Program-made: the position numbers and the translations under genes
Shown here: positions 25,367-35,577 of the stretch, piece by piece
Layout: every line of letters begins with the position of its first letter
Numbering within the stretch: position 1 is the first letter of the stretch
The notes under the pieces: model-generated
The model's input: the letters and a program-made list of their open reading frames with translations, nothing else
What the model was told of the DNA's origin: nothing
Databases searched by the model: none
Source of the DNA: Sabulicella glaciei
Lineage (GTDB): Bacteria; Pseudomonadota; Alphaproteobacteria; Acetobacterales; Acetobacteraceae
Direction of reading: 5' to 3'
Length of the DNA stretch: 64,000 nucleotides
NCBI RefSeq assembly: GCF_026183895.1
Contig: NZ_JAPFQI010000023.1
Location: forward strand, 1-64,000

Positions 25367-26170
25367 TCAGCCGCCCTTGCGGATCAGCCCGTCCATCGGG
25401 CTCGACGCGTCGGCCTTGTAGTCGCGGCCCATGCGACCGGCCAGGAAGGCGGCGCGGCCGGCGAGGACGGCGTGCTTCATCGCCACCGCCATGCGCACCG
25501 GGTCCTGGCTGTGGGCGATGGCGCTGTTGAGCAGCACCGCGTCGCAGCCCAGCTCCATCGCCAGCGCCGCGTCGCTCGCCGTGCCGATGCCGGCATCCAC
25601 CAGCACCGGCACCTTGGCCTGCGACTTGATGGCGCGGATCATGTAGGGGTTCACCACCCCCATGCCGGAGCCGATGGGCGCGCCCAGCGGCATGATGGCG
25701 ACGCAGCCCATCTCCTCCAGCCGCTTCGCCGCCACCGGGTCGTCGGCGCAATACACCATGACCTCGAAATTGTCGGCGAGCAGCGCGGCGGCGGCCTCGA
25801 AGGTCGCGGCCATGTCGGGATACAGGAAGGGCGGCGGGCCCAGCACCTCGAGCTTGACGAGATTCCAGCCCCCCGCCTCGCGCGCCAGGCGCAGCGTCCG
25901 GACAGCCTCCTGCGCCGTGTGGCAGCCAGCGGTGTTGGGCAGGTAGGTGTAGCGGTCAGGCGGGACGAAATCCTGCAGCATGGGCGCCGAGGCGTCGGAC
26001 AGGTTCACCCGCCGCACCGCCACCGTCACCATCTCGGCGCCGCTGGCGGCGATGCTGGCCGCCGTTTCCTCCAGCGACTTGTAGCGCCCGGTGCCGACGA
26101 CGAGGCGCGAGCGGAAGCGCCGCCCCGCGACCTCCCAGAGGTCGTCCTGCGTTTCGGTCATGCCATCCAT
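25367..26170 (-). CDS. thiG: Thiazole synthase
   Basis: Forms the thiazole phosphate moiety of thiamine from 1-deoxyxylulose 5-phosphate, dehydroglycine and ThiS thiocarboxylate. 267 residues with a TIM-barrel pattern. [15 protein letters not shown], the Schiff-base lysine in [22 protein letters not shown], and [18 protein letters not shown] are the ThiG motifs. Starts at ATG 26170 or 26161, four or more bases after the thiS stop. The remaining thi genes (thiO, thiE, thiF) are not in the window. Confidence 0.96.
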   Translation of the reverse strand: MDGMTETQDDLWEVAGRRFRSRLVVGTGRYKSLEETAASIAASGAEMVTVAVRRVNLSDASAPMLQDFVPPDRYTYLPNTAGCHTAQEAVRTLRLAREAGGWNLVKLEVLGPPPFLYPDMAATFEAAAALLADNFEVMVYCADDPVAAKRLEEMGCVAIMPLGAPIGSGMGVVNPYMIRAIKSQAKVPVLVDAGIGTASDAALAMELGCDAVLLNSAIAHSQDPVRMAVAMKHAVLAGRAAFLAGRMGRDYKADASSPMDGLIRKGG

Positions 26171-26174
26171 GCGA

Positions 26175-26399
26175 TCACCCGCCCCCGATGAAATGGACGA
26201 TCTCGATGGCGTCGCCGCTCGCCAGTACCGTGGCGCCGTATTGCGAGCGCGGCACGATCTCGAGATTGCGCTCCACCGCCACCTTGCGCGCCGCAAGGCC
26301 GATTTCCGCGAGGAGATCGGCCACGGTCGCGCCCTCGGGGAGGGCGCGCTTCTCGCCATTCACCGAAAGCGTGATGCGGCTGTGCAGCGCCTGGTCCAT
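26175..26399 (-). CDS. thiS: Sulfur carrier protein ThiS
   Basis: A 74-residue ubiquitin-like sulfur carrier. It ends in the required C-terminal Gly-Gly (IVHFIGGG) that is adenylated and thiocarboxylated. Internal motifs [16 protein letters not shown] and [14 protein letters not shown] match ThiS. Directly upstream of thiG. A perfect 14-bp palindrome sits 11-24 bases before its start. Confidence 0.94.
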   Translation of the reverse strand: MDQALHSRITLSVNGEKRALPEGATVADLLAEIGLAARKVAVERNLEIVPRSQYGATVLASGDAIEIVHFIGGG

Positions 26400-26409
26400 G
26401 TCCCGTTAT

Positions 26410-26423
26410 GTGGACCGGTCCAC
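26410..26423. promoter_or_regulatory. Palindrome in the thiS / LpxR-like divergent region
   Basis: gtggaccggtccac is a perfect 14-bp palindrome inside the only 78 bases between divergent thiS and the LpxR-like gene. Its size and position suit a repressor operator for either side. The intergenic space is too short for a typical thiamine riboswitch. Confidence 0.35.
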
Positions 26424-26477
26424 CAAGCAGAACAAGGCGGGGATGGACGCGGGCGCCAGTCGGGCGTTGGAAGGGGC

Positions 26478-27503
26478 ATGATCCGCATCCATGCGCCGGG
26501 GCTGGCCCTGGCCCTGTCCCTCCTCGCGCTGCCGGCCGCCGCCCAGACGCCCGCCGCGGAGCTTCCGGTGCGCCCGCTTCCGCCCGACCCGCGCGGCACG
26601 CTGACGTTGACGACGGAGAACGACCTCTTCGGCGGGCTCACCGACCGCTACTACAGCAACGGATTGTTGCTGACCTGGCGCTCCCCCTCGACGGAACTGC
26701 CCAGCCCCCTCGCCTGGCTGGACCAGCGCCTGACCTGGCTGTTCGGGCCAGGTAACCTGCGCTGGGGCGTGTCGCTCGGCCAGAACATCTACACGCCCGA
26801 GGACAAGCGACGCTACATTCCCGACCCGCGCGACCGGCCCTATGCCGGGCACCTCTACGCCACGGTGAGCCTGTCCCGCTCCACGGAGCGGACGCAGACC
26901 CTGCTGGAGCTGCAGGCCGGCATGGTCGGCCCTTCGGCGCTCGGCGAGCAGGTGCAGAACAACTACCACCGGCTGATCAACGTGAAGCGCCTGAACGGCT
27001 GGGAATACCAGCTCAAGGACGAGCCGACGCTGAACGCGATGCTGGAGCGACGCTGGCGCATCCCGATGGGCCGCATCGGCTCGCTGGACACGGAGTTGAT
27101 CCCCTCCGCCACGGCGGCGCTGGGCAACGTGGCGATCAATGCGGGCGGCGGGGCCGTCTTCCGGATCGGCCAGGGTCTGGAGGCGGATTGGGGCCCGACG
27201 CGCATCCGCCCCTCCCCCGCCGGCTCCTCCTTCTTCCAGCCGACGCGAGATTTCGGCTGGTACCTCTTCGCCGGGGTGGACGGGCGGGTGGTGGCCCGCG
27301 ACATCTTCCTGGACGGCAGCACCTTCCGCGAGAACTCCCCCTCCGTGCACCGGCGCTGGCTGGTCGGCGAGGCGACGGCCGGCGCGGCGATCTACTGGCG
27401 CGGCACCCGCATCGCCTACACCCAGGTGGTCCGATCGGAGGAGTTCTACGGCCAGCGGGGAACGCAGATCTTCGGCTCGATCAGCGTCTCGTTCCGGTTC
27501 TAG
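26478..27503 (+). CDS. LpxR-like outer-membrane lipid A deacylase (DUF2219)
   Basis: A 341-residue outer-membrane protein with a signal peptide ending near PAAAQTPAA, then a beta-barrel. LpxR removes a 3'-acyloxyacyl chain from lipid A using Asn-Asp, Ser and His; candidates here are LTTENDLFGGLTDRYYSNG (Asn-Asp and Ser) and GEQVQNNYHRLI (His). The C-terminus SISVSFRF ends in Phe as outer-membrane barrels do. Family match is good; activity on this organism's lipid A is inferred. GGAAGGGG lies just before ATG 26478. Confidence 0.82.
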   Translation: MIRIHAPGLALALSLLALPAAAQTPAAELPVRPLPPDPRGTLTLTTENDLFGGLTDRYYSNGLLLTWRSPSTELPSPLAWLDQRLTWLFGPGNLRWGVSLGQNIYTPEDKRRYIPDPRDRPYAGHLYATVSLSRSTERTQTLLELQAGMVGPSALGEQVQNNYHRLINVKRLNGWEYQLKDEPTLNAMLERRWRIPMGRIGSLDTELIPSATAALGNVAINAGGGAVFRIGQGLEADWGPTRIRPSPAGSSFFQPTRDFGWYLFAGVDGRVVARDIFLDGSTFRENSPSVHRRWLVGEATAGAAIYWRGTRIAYTQVVRSEEFYGQRGTQIFGSISVSFRF

Positions 27504-27590
27504 GATTGTCTTGGGGGAAACCCGGGTTGCCCCGGCGCGCCGCGCCGTGATACCCCGCCCCCCTTTCCCGGACACCGGACCCCGCTCCCG

Positions 27591-28052
27591 ATGAAGCTCG
27601 TCGCCGTCCTGAACGGCCCCAACCTCAACATGCTCGGCACGCGCGAACCGGAGAAATACGGCGCCGCGACGCTGGACGACCTGGAAAGCCTCTGCGCCGA
27701 AACGGCGGAGGAACTGGGGCTGGCGATCGACTTCCGCCAGAGCAACATCGAGGGCGAGCTGGTGTCCTGGATCCAGGAATGCCGGGGACGTGCCGCAGGC
27801 ATCGTCATCAACCCGGCCGCCTACTCGCACACCTCGGTCGCCATCCTGGACGCGCTTTCCGCCGTGGACCTGCCGGTGATCGAGGTGCACATCACCAACA
27901 TCCATCGCCGGGAGGAATTCCGGCATCACAGCTACGTTTCCCGCATCGCCACCGGCGTGATCGCCGGGCTGGGCATCGGCGGCTACGCGCTGGCGCTGCG
28001 CGCCATGGCGGGCATCCTGGCCGAGGCGGGAGACGAGGATCAGGACGACTGA
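27591..28052 (+). CDS. aroQ: 3-dehydroquinate dehydratase, type II
   Basis: Third step of the shikimate pathway: 3-dehydroquinate to 3-dehydroshikimate. 153 residues, close to the dodecameric type II enzyme. Visible motifs: [19 protein letters not shown] with the catalytic Tyr24 region, [27 protein letters not shown] and [18 protein letters not shown]. Immediately upstream of accB-accC, a common alphaproteobacterial arrangement, so probably co-transcribed. Confidence 0.97.
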   Translation: MKLVAVLNGPNLNMLGTREPEKYGAATLDDLESLCAETAEELGLAIDFRQSNIEGELVSWIQECRGRAAGIVINPAAYSHTSVAILDALSAVDLPVIEVHITNIHRREEFRHHSYVSRIATGVIAGLGIGGYALALRAMAGILAEAGDEDQDD

Positions 28053-28053
28053 C

Positions 28054-28556
28054 ATGAGCAACGGCGTCACCGTGGACGCGGACGCGATCCGCAAGCTGGC
28101 GGAGATCCTCCGCGACACCGACCTGACCGAGATCGAGGTGGCGGAGAAGGATGCGCGCATCCGCGTCGCCCGCGTGATCCCGGCCCCGGCCCCGGCGCAG
28201 TATTTCGCCGCCCCCGCCATGGCGCCCATGCAGGCCATGGCCACCGCCGCGCCGGCCCAGGCCGCGTCCGTTTCCCCCGCCGTAGCCCCGGCCGCCTCGG
28301 CCCCGACCCTGGATGCGAGCCACCCGGGCCTCGTCACCTCGCCCATGGTCGGCGTCGCCTACCTGTCGCCGGAGCCGGGGGCGCCCGCCTACATCACCCT
28401 CGGCGCCAAGGTCACGGCCGGGCAGACGCTGCTGCTGATCGAGGCGATGAAGACCTTCAACCAGATCAAGGCGCAGAAGGCGGGCACCGTCACGCGCATC
28501 CTGATCGACAACGGCACCCCCGTCGAATACGGCGAGCCGCTGGTGCTGGTGGAGTG

Positions 28557-28557
<1 letters not shown>
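28054..28557 (+). CDS. accB: Acetyl-CoA carboxylase biotin carboxyl carrier protein
   Basis: Carries biotin between the biotin carboxylase and carboxyltransferase of acetyl-CoA carboxylase, the start of fatty acid synthesis. 167 residues. An N-terminal helical region, an Ala/Pro-rich linker (about residues 45-85), then the biotinyl domain with the biotinylation lysine in LIEAMKTFNQI. Starts one base after the aroQ stop and overlaps accC by one base (TGATG). Confidence 0.97.
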
Positions 28558-29909
<1,352 letters not shown>

Positions 29910-29972
29910 GCGAGGCGGCGCTGGCATTCGCCGGCGCCCTTCCCTAGCTTCCGTTCCCATGGAGGGCGCAGC

Positions 29973-30641
29973 ATGAGCCGGCGGCGGATCGAGATCACGC
30001 CCGAACTCATGCTGCGCGCCTACCGCATCGGCCTCTTTCCCATGGCCGAGAGCCGGGACAGCGACCGCCTCTACTGGCTTGACCCCGAGCGGCGCGGCGT
30101 GATCCCGCTCGGCGGCTTCCACCTGTCCCGCCGCCTCGCCCGCACCGTGCGCCAGGGGCGCTTCACCATCACCGCGAACCGGGAGTTCCCGCGCGTCGTC
30201 GCGCTCTGCGCCGCGCCGCGCCGCGGCTCCTTCGATTCCTGGATCAACAGCGAGATCGCAGCCTTGTTCACCGCGATGCACGCGATGGGCCACGCCCATT
30301 CGGTAGAGGCGTGGCAGGAGGGCGAGCTGGTGGGCGGGCTCTACGGCGTCGCGATCGGCGGGGCCTTCTTCGGCGAGAGCATGTTCTCGCGCGCCACCGA
30401 CGCCTCCAAGGTCGCGCTGGTCCACCTTGTCGCGCGGCTGCGGATCGGCGGCTTCACCCTGCTCGACGCACAATTCACCACGGAGCACCTGTCGCAGTTC
30501 GGCACGGTCGAGGTGCCGCGCGCCGAGTACAAGGCCGCGCTGGCCGCGGCGGTCGAGCGCGACGCCGCCTTTCCCGACACGCCTGAGCCGGAGCGCGTGG
30601 CGGAGGAGATCGCGAGGCTGCGCTCAGATCATCCGCTCTAG
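29973..30641 (+). CDS. aat: Leucyl/phenylalanyl-tRNA--protein transferase
   Basis: N-end rule enzyme that adds Leu or Phe to proteins with N-terminal Lys or Arg, marking them for ClpAPS. 222 residues. The family strings [50 protein letters not shown] and [14 protein letters not shown] are present. 63 bases after accC, same strand. Its 3' end overlaps the converging cytochrome b561 gene by 18 bases. Confidence 0.96.
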   Translation: MSRRRIEITPELMLRAYRIGLFPMAESRDSDRLYWLDPERRGVIPLGGFHLSRRLARTVRQGRFTITANREFPRVVALCAAPRRGSFDSWINSEIAALFTAMHAMGHAHSVEAWQEGELVGGLYGVAIGGAFFGESMFSRATDASKVALVHLVARLRIGGFTLLDAQFTTEHLSQFGTVEVPRAEYKAALAAAVERDAAFPDTPEPERVAEEIARLRSDHPL

Positions 30642-31145
30642 CGTGCCGTCGCGGCGGATCGCCTGATGGAACACCACCGCCGAGACGTGCAGCACGAGCA
30701 GCGCGGCGATCGTCCAGCCCAGCCAGCGATGCGCGTTCAGCAGCGCCTCCGCCAGCGGGACATTCGCGTCCATGAAGCGCGGCAGGTCGATGAAGCCGAG
30801 ATAGGCGGTCGCGCCCTGCATGGGGAAGCCGAAGGCGTTGGTCGCCAGGAAGCCCAGCACGGGCTGCGCGATCAGCGCGGCGTAGAGCGCGTGGTGCACC
30901 GTCGTCGCGGCGATGCGGAACAGGCGCGGCTGGTGCGCCGCCTCGGGCGGGGGGTGGCTGATGCGGAAGGCCAGGCGCGCGAGGGAGACCAGGAAGATCG
31001 TCAGCCCCGCGCTCTCGTGGATGGCGTAGGAGCTCATCTTGTCGGCCTCGCGGATGTGCCCGATCACGAAGCCTGCAGGCAGCGCCACGAGCATCAGCGC
31101 GACGGTGATCCAGTGGAACCACTTGGCGGGTGCGGCATAGCCCAT
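30624..31145 (-). CDS. Cytochrome b561 family protein
   Basis: A four-helix integral membrane di-heme cytochrome of 173 residues. Histidine ligands occur in [40 protein letters not shown] and [20 protein letters not shown]. Such proteins move electrons between ubiquinol and periplasmic partners. Start ATG at 31145-31143 is shared on the opposite strand with the divergent DUF429-like gene through a CATG; a further ATG at 31160 is an alternative. The 3' end overlaps aat. Confidence 0.9.
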   Translation of the reverse strand: MGYAAPAKWFHWITVALMLVALPAGFVIGHIREADKMSSYAIHESAGLTIFLVSLARLAFRISHPPPEAAHQPRLFRIAATTVHHALYAALIAQPVLGFLATNAFGFPMQGATAYLGFIDLPRFMDANVPLAEALLNAHRWLGWTIAALLVLHVSAVVFHQAIRRDGTLERMI

Positions 31146-32091
31146 GCCCGAGCCTAGCATCGCGCGCCGCGCCGCGCATGCGGATTGGTCGGTGCGGCCG
31201 GAGAAGCGCTGGGCCTGCTTGGCGGAGCGCGAGGGGAAGGGCTGGCGCGCCGCGGCGCCGCGCCCGGTGGGTGACCCCTTCGCCCTGGCCGGCGCGCTGC
31301 TGGAGGGCGGCGCTCCCGCGGCGCTGGGCCTCGACCTGCCGCTCGGCCTGCCGCGCGCCTATGCCGCCGGGCGCCCGGAGGCGGACTTCCCCGCCTTCCT
31401 GCGCGCCCGCGCCGGGGATGCGCGGTTCTTCGGCGTGGCGGCGGAGCTCGACGCGGTGGGACCGGACGCGCCCTTCTACCCGGCGCGCGGCCTGCGCGGC
31501 ATGACGCGCGCCGCCCACGCAGCCGCGCTGGGGCTGGAGGGGGCGGCCGCGCTGGAGCGCTGGTGCGACCGCGCCACCGTCACCCGCCCCGCGGGCGCGC
31601 CGCCCTTCTGGACCCTGGGCGCCAACCAGTCGGGCAAGGCGGCGATCGGCGCGTGGCGCGACTGGCTGGCCCCCGCCCTCGCCGCCGAGGCGCCCTATGC
31701 GCTCTGGCCCTTCGAGGGCGACCTCCGAAGCTTGCTCGCCCCCGGGCGCCTCGTGCTGGCGGAGGTGTATCCGGCCGAGGCGCTGCGCCTGCTCGGCCTG
31801 CGGCTCGGCGGGTCGAAGCGCGACCCGGAGGCGCGGCGCCGCCTCGGCCCCGCCCTGCTGGCGGCGATGGAGGCGCTTTCCGTCACGCCCGAGCCTCCGT
31901 TGCGCGACGCGGCGGTGGCGGGGTTCGGCGCCGACGCGGCCGGCGAGGACCGGCTGGATTGCGTGCTGGGCCTGCTGAACCTCGTCGCCGTGCTGGACGG
32001 CGCGGCGCCCGACTTCATCCCCGACGATCCCTGGGTCCGGCGCTGGGAGGGGTGGGTGATGGGCCAGACGGCCCTGCCCCGTCAGCGCTGA
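31144..32091 (+). CDS. DUF429-like protein
   Basis: A 315-residue protein. The N-terminal HADWSVRPEKRWACLA resembles the RNase H-like start of DUF429 proteins, with the acidic residue and following basic loop, then GLDLPLGLPRAYA and the acidic EVYPAEALRLLGL segment, also family-like. The end EDRLDCVLGLLNLVAVLDG has a conserved Asp. Its role is unknown; a nuclease-like fold is likely. It runs divergently from cytochrome b561 with overlapping start codons, and its 3' end overlaps panE by 10 bases. Confidence 0.72.
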   Translation: MPEPSIARRAAHADWSVRPEKRWACLAEREGKGWRAAAPRPVGDPFALAGALLEGGAPAALGLDLPLGLPRAYAAGRPEADFPAFLRARAGDARFFGVAAELDAVGPDAPFYPARGLRGMTRAAHAAALGLEGAAALERWCDRATVTRPAGAPPFWTLGANQSGKAAIGAWRDWLAPALAAEAPYALWPFEGDLRSLLAPGRLVLAEVYPAEALRLLGLRLGGSKRDPEARRRLGPALLAAMEALSVTPEPPLRDAAVAGFGADAAGEDRLDCVLGLLNLVAVLDGAAPDFIPDDPWVRRWEGWVMGQTALPRQR

Positions 32092-33005
32092 AAGGACGCC
32101 ACCCGCGCCAGCGCCACCAGCAGGTCCAGGGTGGGCGTCGGCACGCCCCGCGCGCGGGCGATGGCCAGCGGCGCCTCGAACAGCGTGGCGAACTCGGTCG
32201 GCCGCCCCGCCTCCACATCCTGGAGGATGGAGGGCTTGTGCGGCAGGGTGACGGAGCGCATCGCGCGCTCCTCCGCGCCTTTCGACACGTCGTGCCCCTC
32301 GGCGGCGGCGATGGCCAGGCCCTCGCGCAGCACGGAAAGCGCCGCCTCGCGCACCGCCGGGTCGCTGAAGGTGGTCCGCATGTCGGCGCGGCTGAGCAGG
32401 CAGATCGGGCCGTTGCTGAGGTTGTTCAGCAGCTTGAGCCAGATGTCGCGCCGGATGTCCTTGCTGGCGACGCCGCTCATCCCCCCCGCCTCCAGCGCGC
32501 TCAGGATGGGGGCGGCGCGCTCGGAGGGGCCGGGCTGCGTCTCGCCCAGGATCAGCCGGTTGGCGGCGGTCTGCACCCGGATGGTGCCCGGCTCCTCTAC
32601 CGTGCAGGCGGACCAGACGACGCCGCCCAGGGTGCGGCCCAGCCCCACGGCCTCGTGCAGCCTGTGCGGCGGCGAGGCCTCGTGCCACCAGGGAATGCCG
32701 TTCAGCACGAAGGCGACGGGCGTGTCCGGTCCCAGCAGGGACGGGATCTGCGCGGCCGCCGCTTCCAGCGCCGGGGTCTTCACCGTCACCAGCACTGCGT
32801 CCTGCGGGCCGAGCGCGGCCGGGTCGTCGCTGGCGCGCACGGGAACGGTGAAGCGCTCCTCCGGCGTCTCGACCGTCAGCCCCCGCTCGCGCATGGCGGC
32901 GAGATGGGCGCCACGCGCCACCACCGACACCTCCGCCCCGCCGCGCGCCAGCCGCGCCGCCAAATGGCCGCCGATGGCCCCGGCGCCAAACACGCAAAAC
33001 CTCAT
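32082..33005 (-). CDS. 2-dehydropantoate 2-reductase family protein
   Basis: A 307-residue NADP-dependent reductase of the ApbA/PanE family. The Rossmann motif MRFCVFGAGAIGGHLAARLA is at the N-terminus, followed by TVKTPALEAAA, the conserved LNGIPWWH (normally QNG), and the catalytic-lysine region DIRRDIWLKLLNNLSNGP. PanE makes pantoate for coenzyme A. Many paralogues act on other 2-oxoacids, and the neighbouring creatininase family gene rather than panB/panC makes that possible here, so I leave the symbol blank. Start overlaps the creatininase stop (ATGA). Confidence 0.88.
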   Translation of the reverse strand: MRFCVFGAGAIGGHLAARLARGGAEVSVVARGAHLAAMRERGLTVETPEERFTVPVRASDDPAALGPQDAVLVTVKTPALEAAAAQIPSLLGPDTPVAFVLNGIPWWHEASPPHRLHEAVGLGRTLGGVVWSACTVEEPGTIRVQTAANRLILGETQPGPSERAAPILSALEAGGMSGVASKDIRRDIWLKLLNNLSNGPICLLSRADMRTTFSDPAVREAALSVLREGLAIAAAEGHDVSKGAEERAMRSVTLPHKPSILQDVEAGRPTEFATLFEAPLAIARARGVPTPTLDLLVALARVASFQR

Positions 33006-33769
33006 TCCCGCATCGCCTCCAGCATCGCCGCGCCCGCGCGCGCCATCCGCGCGACCAGCCGCGCCCCCAGTTCCGCGGAGGCGCCGCGCGCATCCGCCGC
33101 CTGCGCCCCGCCCGGCGCGATCTCGCCGATCTCCAGCGGCAGGGCGAACTCCGCCCCGCCGGCGCGGACCGTGCCGAAGCCGGTCGCCGGCAGCCCGAAG
33201 GCCGCGCCCGGCGCCGCGCCGGGGCCAAGGCGCGACGGGTCGCAAAGCCCCGGAAACAGATGCAGCGCAACGGAAGCGACCGGGTCGCCGCCATGGCCCA
33301 GCGCGGCGGGGCTGCCGCCCTCCTCCGCGTGCCAGGTGGCGGCGTTGCGCCAGATGTGGAAGGCAGGCACCAGCATCCCGGCCGCCCGCAGGCGCCGCTG
33401 CGCCGCCTCGATCGCGCCGATGTTGCCGCCATGGCCGTTCACGACGAGAAGCCGCGTCGCGCCGCCCTCGCGCAGCGCCTCCAGCACCTCCGTCACCACG
33501 GCGGCGAGGGTGGCGGGGGACAGCGCCGCCCCGCCCGGGACGCCGCGAAAGAAATCCGCCCCGCCGAACGGAAGGGGCGGGGCGACCAGCGCCTCCCCCG
33601 CCTCGGCGGCGATGCGGCAGGCCACCGCCTCGGCCAGGAGGTAGTCGCCCATCGGCAAGGCGGGACCATGGGTTTCCGTGCTGCCGAGCGCCAGGATCAC
33701 CGCATGGCCGGACGCGACGCGCGCGGCCACCTCGGGCGCAGGCAGGGCCGCGATGCGATTCTCGGGCAT
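33002..33769 (-). CDS. Creatininase family amidohydrolase
   Basis: A 255-residue metal-dependent hydrolase of the creatinine amidohydrolase family. Metal-site motifs: LGSTETHGPALPMGDYLLAE (Glu, His, Asp), VNGHGGNIGAIEAAQ and the late HGGDPVAS region. The substrate may be a cyclic amide rather than creatinine. ATG 33769 with GAGG upstream gives the normal start MPENRIAALP. Co-transcribed with the downstream panE-like gene; divergent from the Bug receptor at 33878. Confidence 0.86.
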   Translation of the reverse strand: MPENRIAALPAPEVAARVASGHAVILALGSTETHGPALPMGDYLLAEAVACRIAAEAGEALVAPPLPFGGADFFRGVPGGAALSPATLAAVVTEVLEALREGGATRLLVVNGHGGNIGAIEAAQRRLRAAGMLVPAFHIWRNAATWHAEEGGSPAALGHGGDPVASVALHLFPGLCDPSRLGPGAAPGAAFGLPATGFGTVRAGGAEFALPLEIGEIAPGGAQAADARGASAELGARLVARMARAGAAMLEAMRE

Positions 33770-33877
33770 GGGGCATCCTCGCGGCGGTATCCGGCGGTGT
33801 CCAGACGCTTGCAGCCCGAGGAGGTGCATGCCATAGCCGTTGCCAAGCAGAACCATTCCGGGGGAAAGGAGAGCGGG

Positions 33878-34861
33878 TTGTCCAAGCCCACGCCGAGGCG
33901 CGCCGCGCTGTCCCTTGCCCCTGCCCTGGCCCTGGCGGCCCTCGCCGCTCCCGCGCTCGCGCAATCCTGGCCCTCGCAGCCCATCCGCCTCGTGGTGCCC
34001 TTCGCGCCCGGCGGCACCACCGACCTCATCGCGCGCCTCGTCGCCACGCCGCTGGGCGAAAGCCTCGGCCAGCCGGTGGTGGTGGAGAACCGGCCGGGCG
34101 CCGGGGCGACGCTAGGCTCGCTGCAGGTCGCGCAATCGCCGCCGGACGGGCACGTGCTGGTACTGTCCTCCATCGCCAGCCACGCCATCGCGCCGGCGCT
34201 GTATTCCAACGTGCGCTACGACGCGCTCACCGACTTCACCCATGTCGCGCTGCTGAGCCTGAACCCCTCGGTGATCGTGGCGCATCCGCGCCTCGGCCCC
34301 GCCGACATGGCGGATCTGGCGCGGCGCCACCGCGAGGACGGGCGCGGCCTCGACATGGCAAGTTCCGGCGCCGGCTCGTCCAACCACCTCCTGATCGTCC
34401 GCCTCGGCCAGATCCTCGGCAAGGAACTGAACCACATCCCGTTCCGCGGCGCCGGCCCGGCGATGACGGCGGTGATCGGCGGGCAGGTGCCGCTGATGTC
34501 GGACAGCCTGCCCAGCGCGGCGGCGCATATCCGGCAGGGCAGCGTGCGCGCCCTGGCGACGAGCGGCGAAGCGCGGCACCCCGCCTTTCCGGAGGTGCCG
34601 ACGCTGCGCGAGGCGGGGTTCGACCTCGTCACCTCCTCCTGGTTCGGCCTGTCCGCCCCCGCACGGCTTCCCGCATCGGTGACGGATCGGCTGTCGCGCG
34701 AGGTCCTGGCGGTCCTTGCACGGCCCGAGGTTCAGTCGCGCTTTGCCGAATTCGGCGGCACGCCCGGCACGCTCGACCCGGCAGGCTTCACGCAGTTCGT
34801 CGCGTCCGAGCTGGCGCGATGGGAGCCGGTGGTGCGGGAAAGTGGCGCGAAACCTGACTGA
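33878..34861 (+). CDS. Tripartite tricarboxylate transporter receptor (Bug family), copy 2
   Basis: A periplasmic receptor of 327 residues, the likely cognate partner of the TctB and TctA genes that follow. Signal peptide [11 protein letters not shown] is followed by the Bug core [49 protein letters not shown] and [16 protein letters not shown]. The start appears to be TTG (33878) with an AAGGAG site about 7 bases upstream; no ATG fits. The 3' end is followed by an unusually AT-rich 89-base leader before tctB. Confidence 0.92.
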   Translation: MSKPTPRRAALSLAPALALAALAAPALAQSWPSQPIRLVVPFAPGGTTDLIARLVATPLGESLGQPVVVENRPGAGATLGSLQVAQSPPDGHVLVLSSIASHAIAPALYSNVRYDALTDFTHVALLSLNPSVIVAHPRLGPADMADLARRHREDGRGLDMASSGAGSSNHLLIVRLGQILGKELNHIPFRGAGPAMTAVIGGQVPLMSDSLPSAAAHIRQGSVRALATSGEARHPAFPEVPTLREAGFDLVTSSWFGLSAPARLPASVTDRLSREVLAVLARPEVQSRFAEFGGTPGTLDPAGFTQFVASELARWEPVVRESGAKPD

Positions 34862-34950
34862 TCTGTAATTTTCTTCATGTCGAACAGGCAAGACTTGGCA
34901 GTTTCAGTGAAATGCCGGATTTTCCGGCTGGCTTGACGGGAGAACGGGCG
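34862..34950 (+). promoter_or_regulatory. AT-rich leader with small hairpin before tctB
   Basis: 89 bases clearly lower in GC than the rest of the window, containing gccgg-attttt-like-ccggc as a 5-bp hairpin at 34914-34928 and a GGGAG ribosome site. It may hold a weak promoter or a partial terminator that lets the receptor be made in excess over the membrane subunits. Confidence 0.35.
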
Positions 34951-35553
34951 ATGCAGCTCAGGATCAACATGAAAGATGTGGTATCGGGGCTTTTCCTGAT
35001 CCTCCTCGCCCTGATCGGACTTTGGCTGAATCAGGATCACAACCTCGGCTCGGCGCGGCGCATGGGACCAGGCTACATGCCCATGCTGGTGTTCTGGATC
35101 CAGGTCGGGCTGGGCACGGCGGTGACGTTGATCGGCCTGTTCAGTGGGCCCGATCCGCTGGAGAAGTGGACCGGCCTGGATATGGCGTCGCTCGCCCTCG
35201 GCGTGGCGGCTGGCTTCATCGTCTGGGCCATCGCCACCAACCTGGGTCCCTTCTTCTCCCAGACCTACAACGGCGTCGGGTTGGGCGTCCTGGCCGGGAT
35301 GCTCGTCGTCTCCTGGTCGGCCGGGTGGCGGAAGATCGGGCTGATCTGCGCCTCCATGGCTGTGTTCGCCCTTTTGCTGGAGAAGTTTGGTTTCTTTGCG
35401 GCACTGATTGGGCTGATCATCGTCGCGTCCATGGCCGAGCGCACGCACACGGTGCGTGGCGTGGCCGGCATGCTCGTCTTCCTGCTGGTGCTTTGCTGGT
35501 GGGTCTTCATCTACGAGCTCGACATCCGCGTAAACCTGTGGCCGCAGTTCTGA
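34951..35553 (+). CDS. tctB: Tripartite tricarboxylate transporter, small membrane subunit
   Basis: TctB-type subunit of 200 residues with four to five transmembrane helices. Starts at the internal ATG after GGGAG; the longer frame adds 13 residues from the leader. Helix-forming blocks [57 protein letters not shown] and [17 protein letters not shown] match DUF1468/TctB. Lies 24 bases before tctA. Confidence 0.93.
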   Translation: MQLRINMKDVVSGLFLILLALIGLWLNQDHNLGSARRMGPGYMPMLVFWIQVGLGTAVTLIGLFSGPDPLEKWTGLDMASLALGVAAGFIVWAIATNLGPFFSQTYNGVGLGVLAGMLVVSWSAGWRKIGLICASMAVFALLLEKFGFFAALIGLIIVASMAERTHTVRGVAGMLVFLLVLCWWVFIYELDIRVNLWPQF

Positions 35554-35577
35554 CGGCGCGATAGGGACAAGGCGACC

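Noticed and set aside
26400-26477. Thiamine riboswitch before thiS
   Set aside because: The 78-base divergent gap is too short and lacks the conserved THI-box sequence; only a palindrome is seen.
32082-33005. Naming the reductase panE outright
   Set aside because: The fold is clear, but the usual QNG reads LNG and the neighbour is a creatininase, so another 2-oxoacid could be the substrate.
30475-33432. A 985-residue minus-strand open frame spanning several genes
   Set aside because: Crosses aat, cytochrome b561, the DUF429-like gene, panE and part of creatininase out of frame; no domain of its own.
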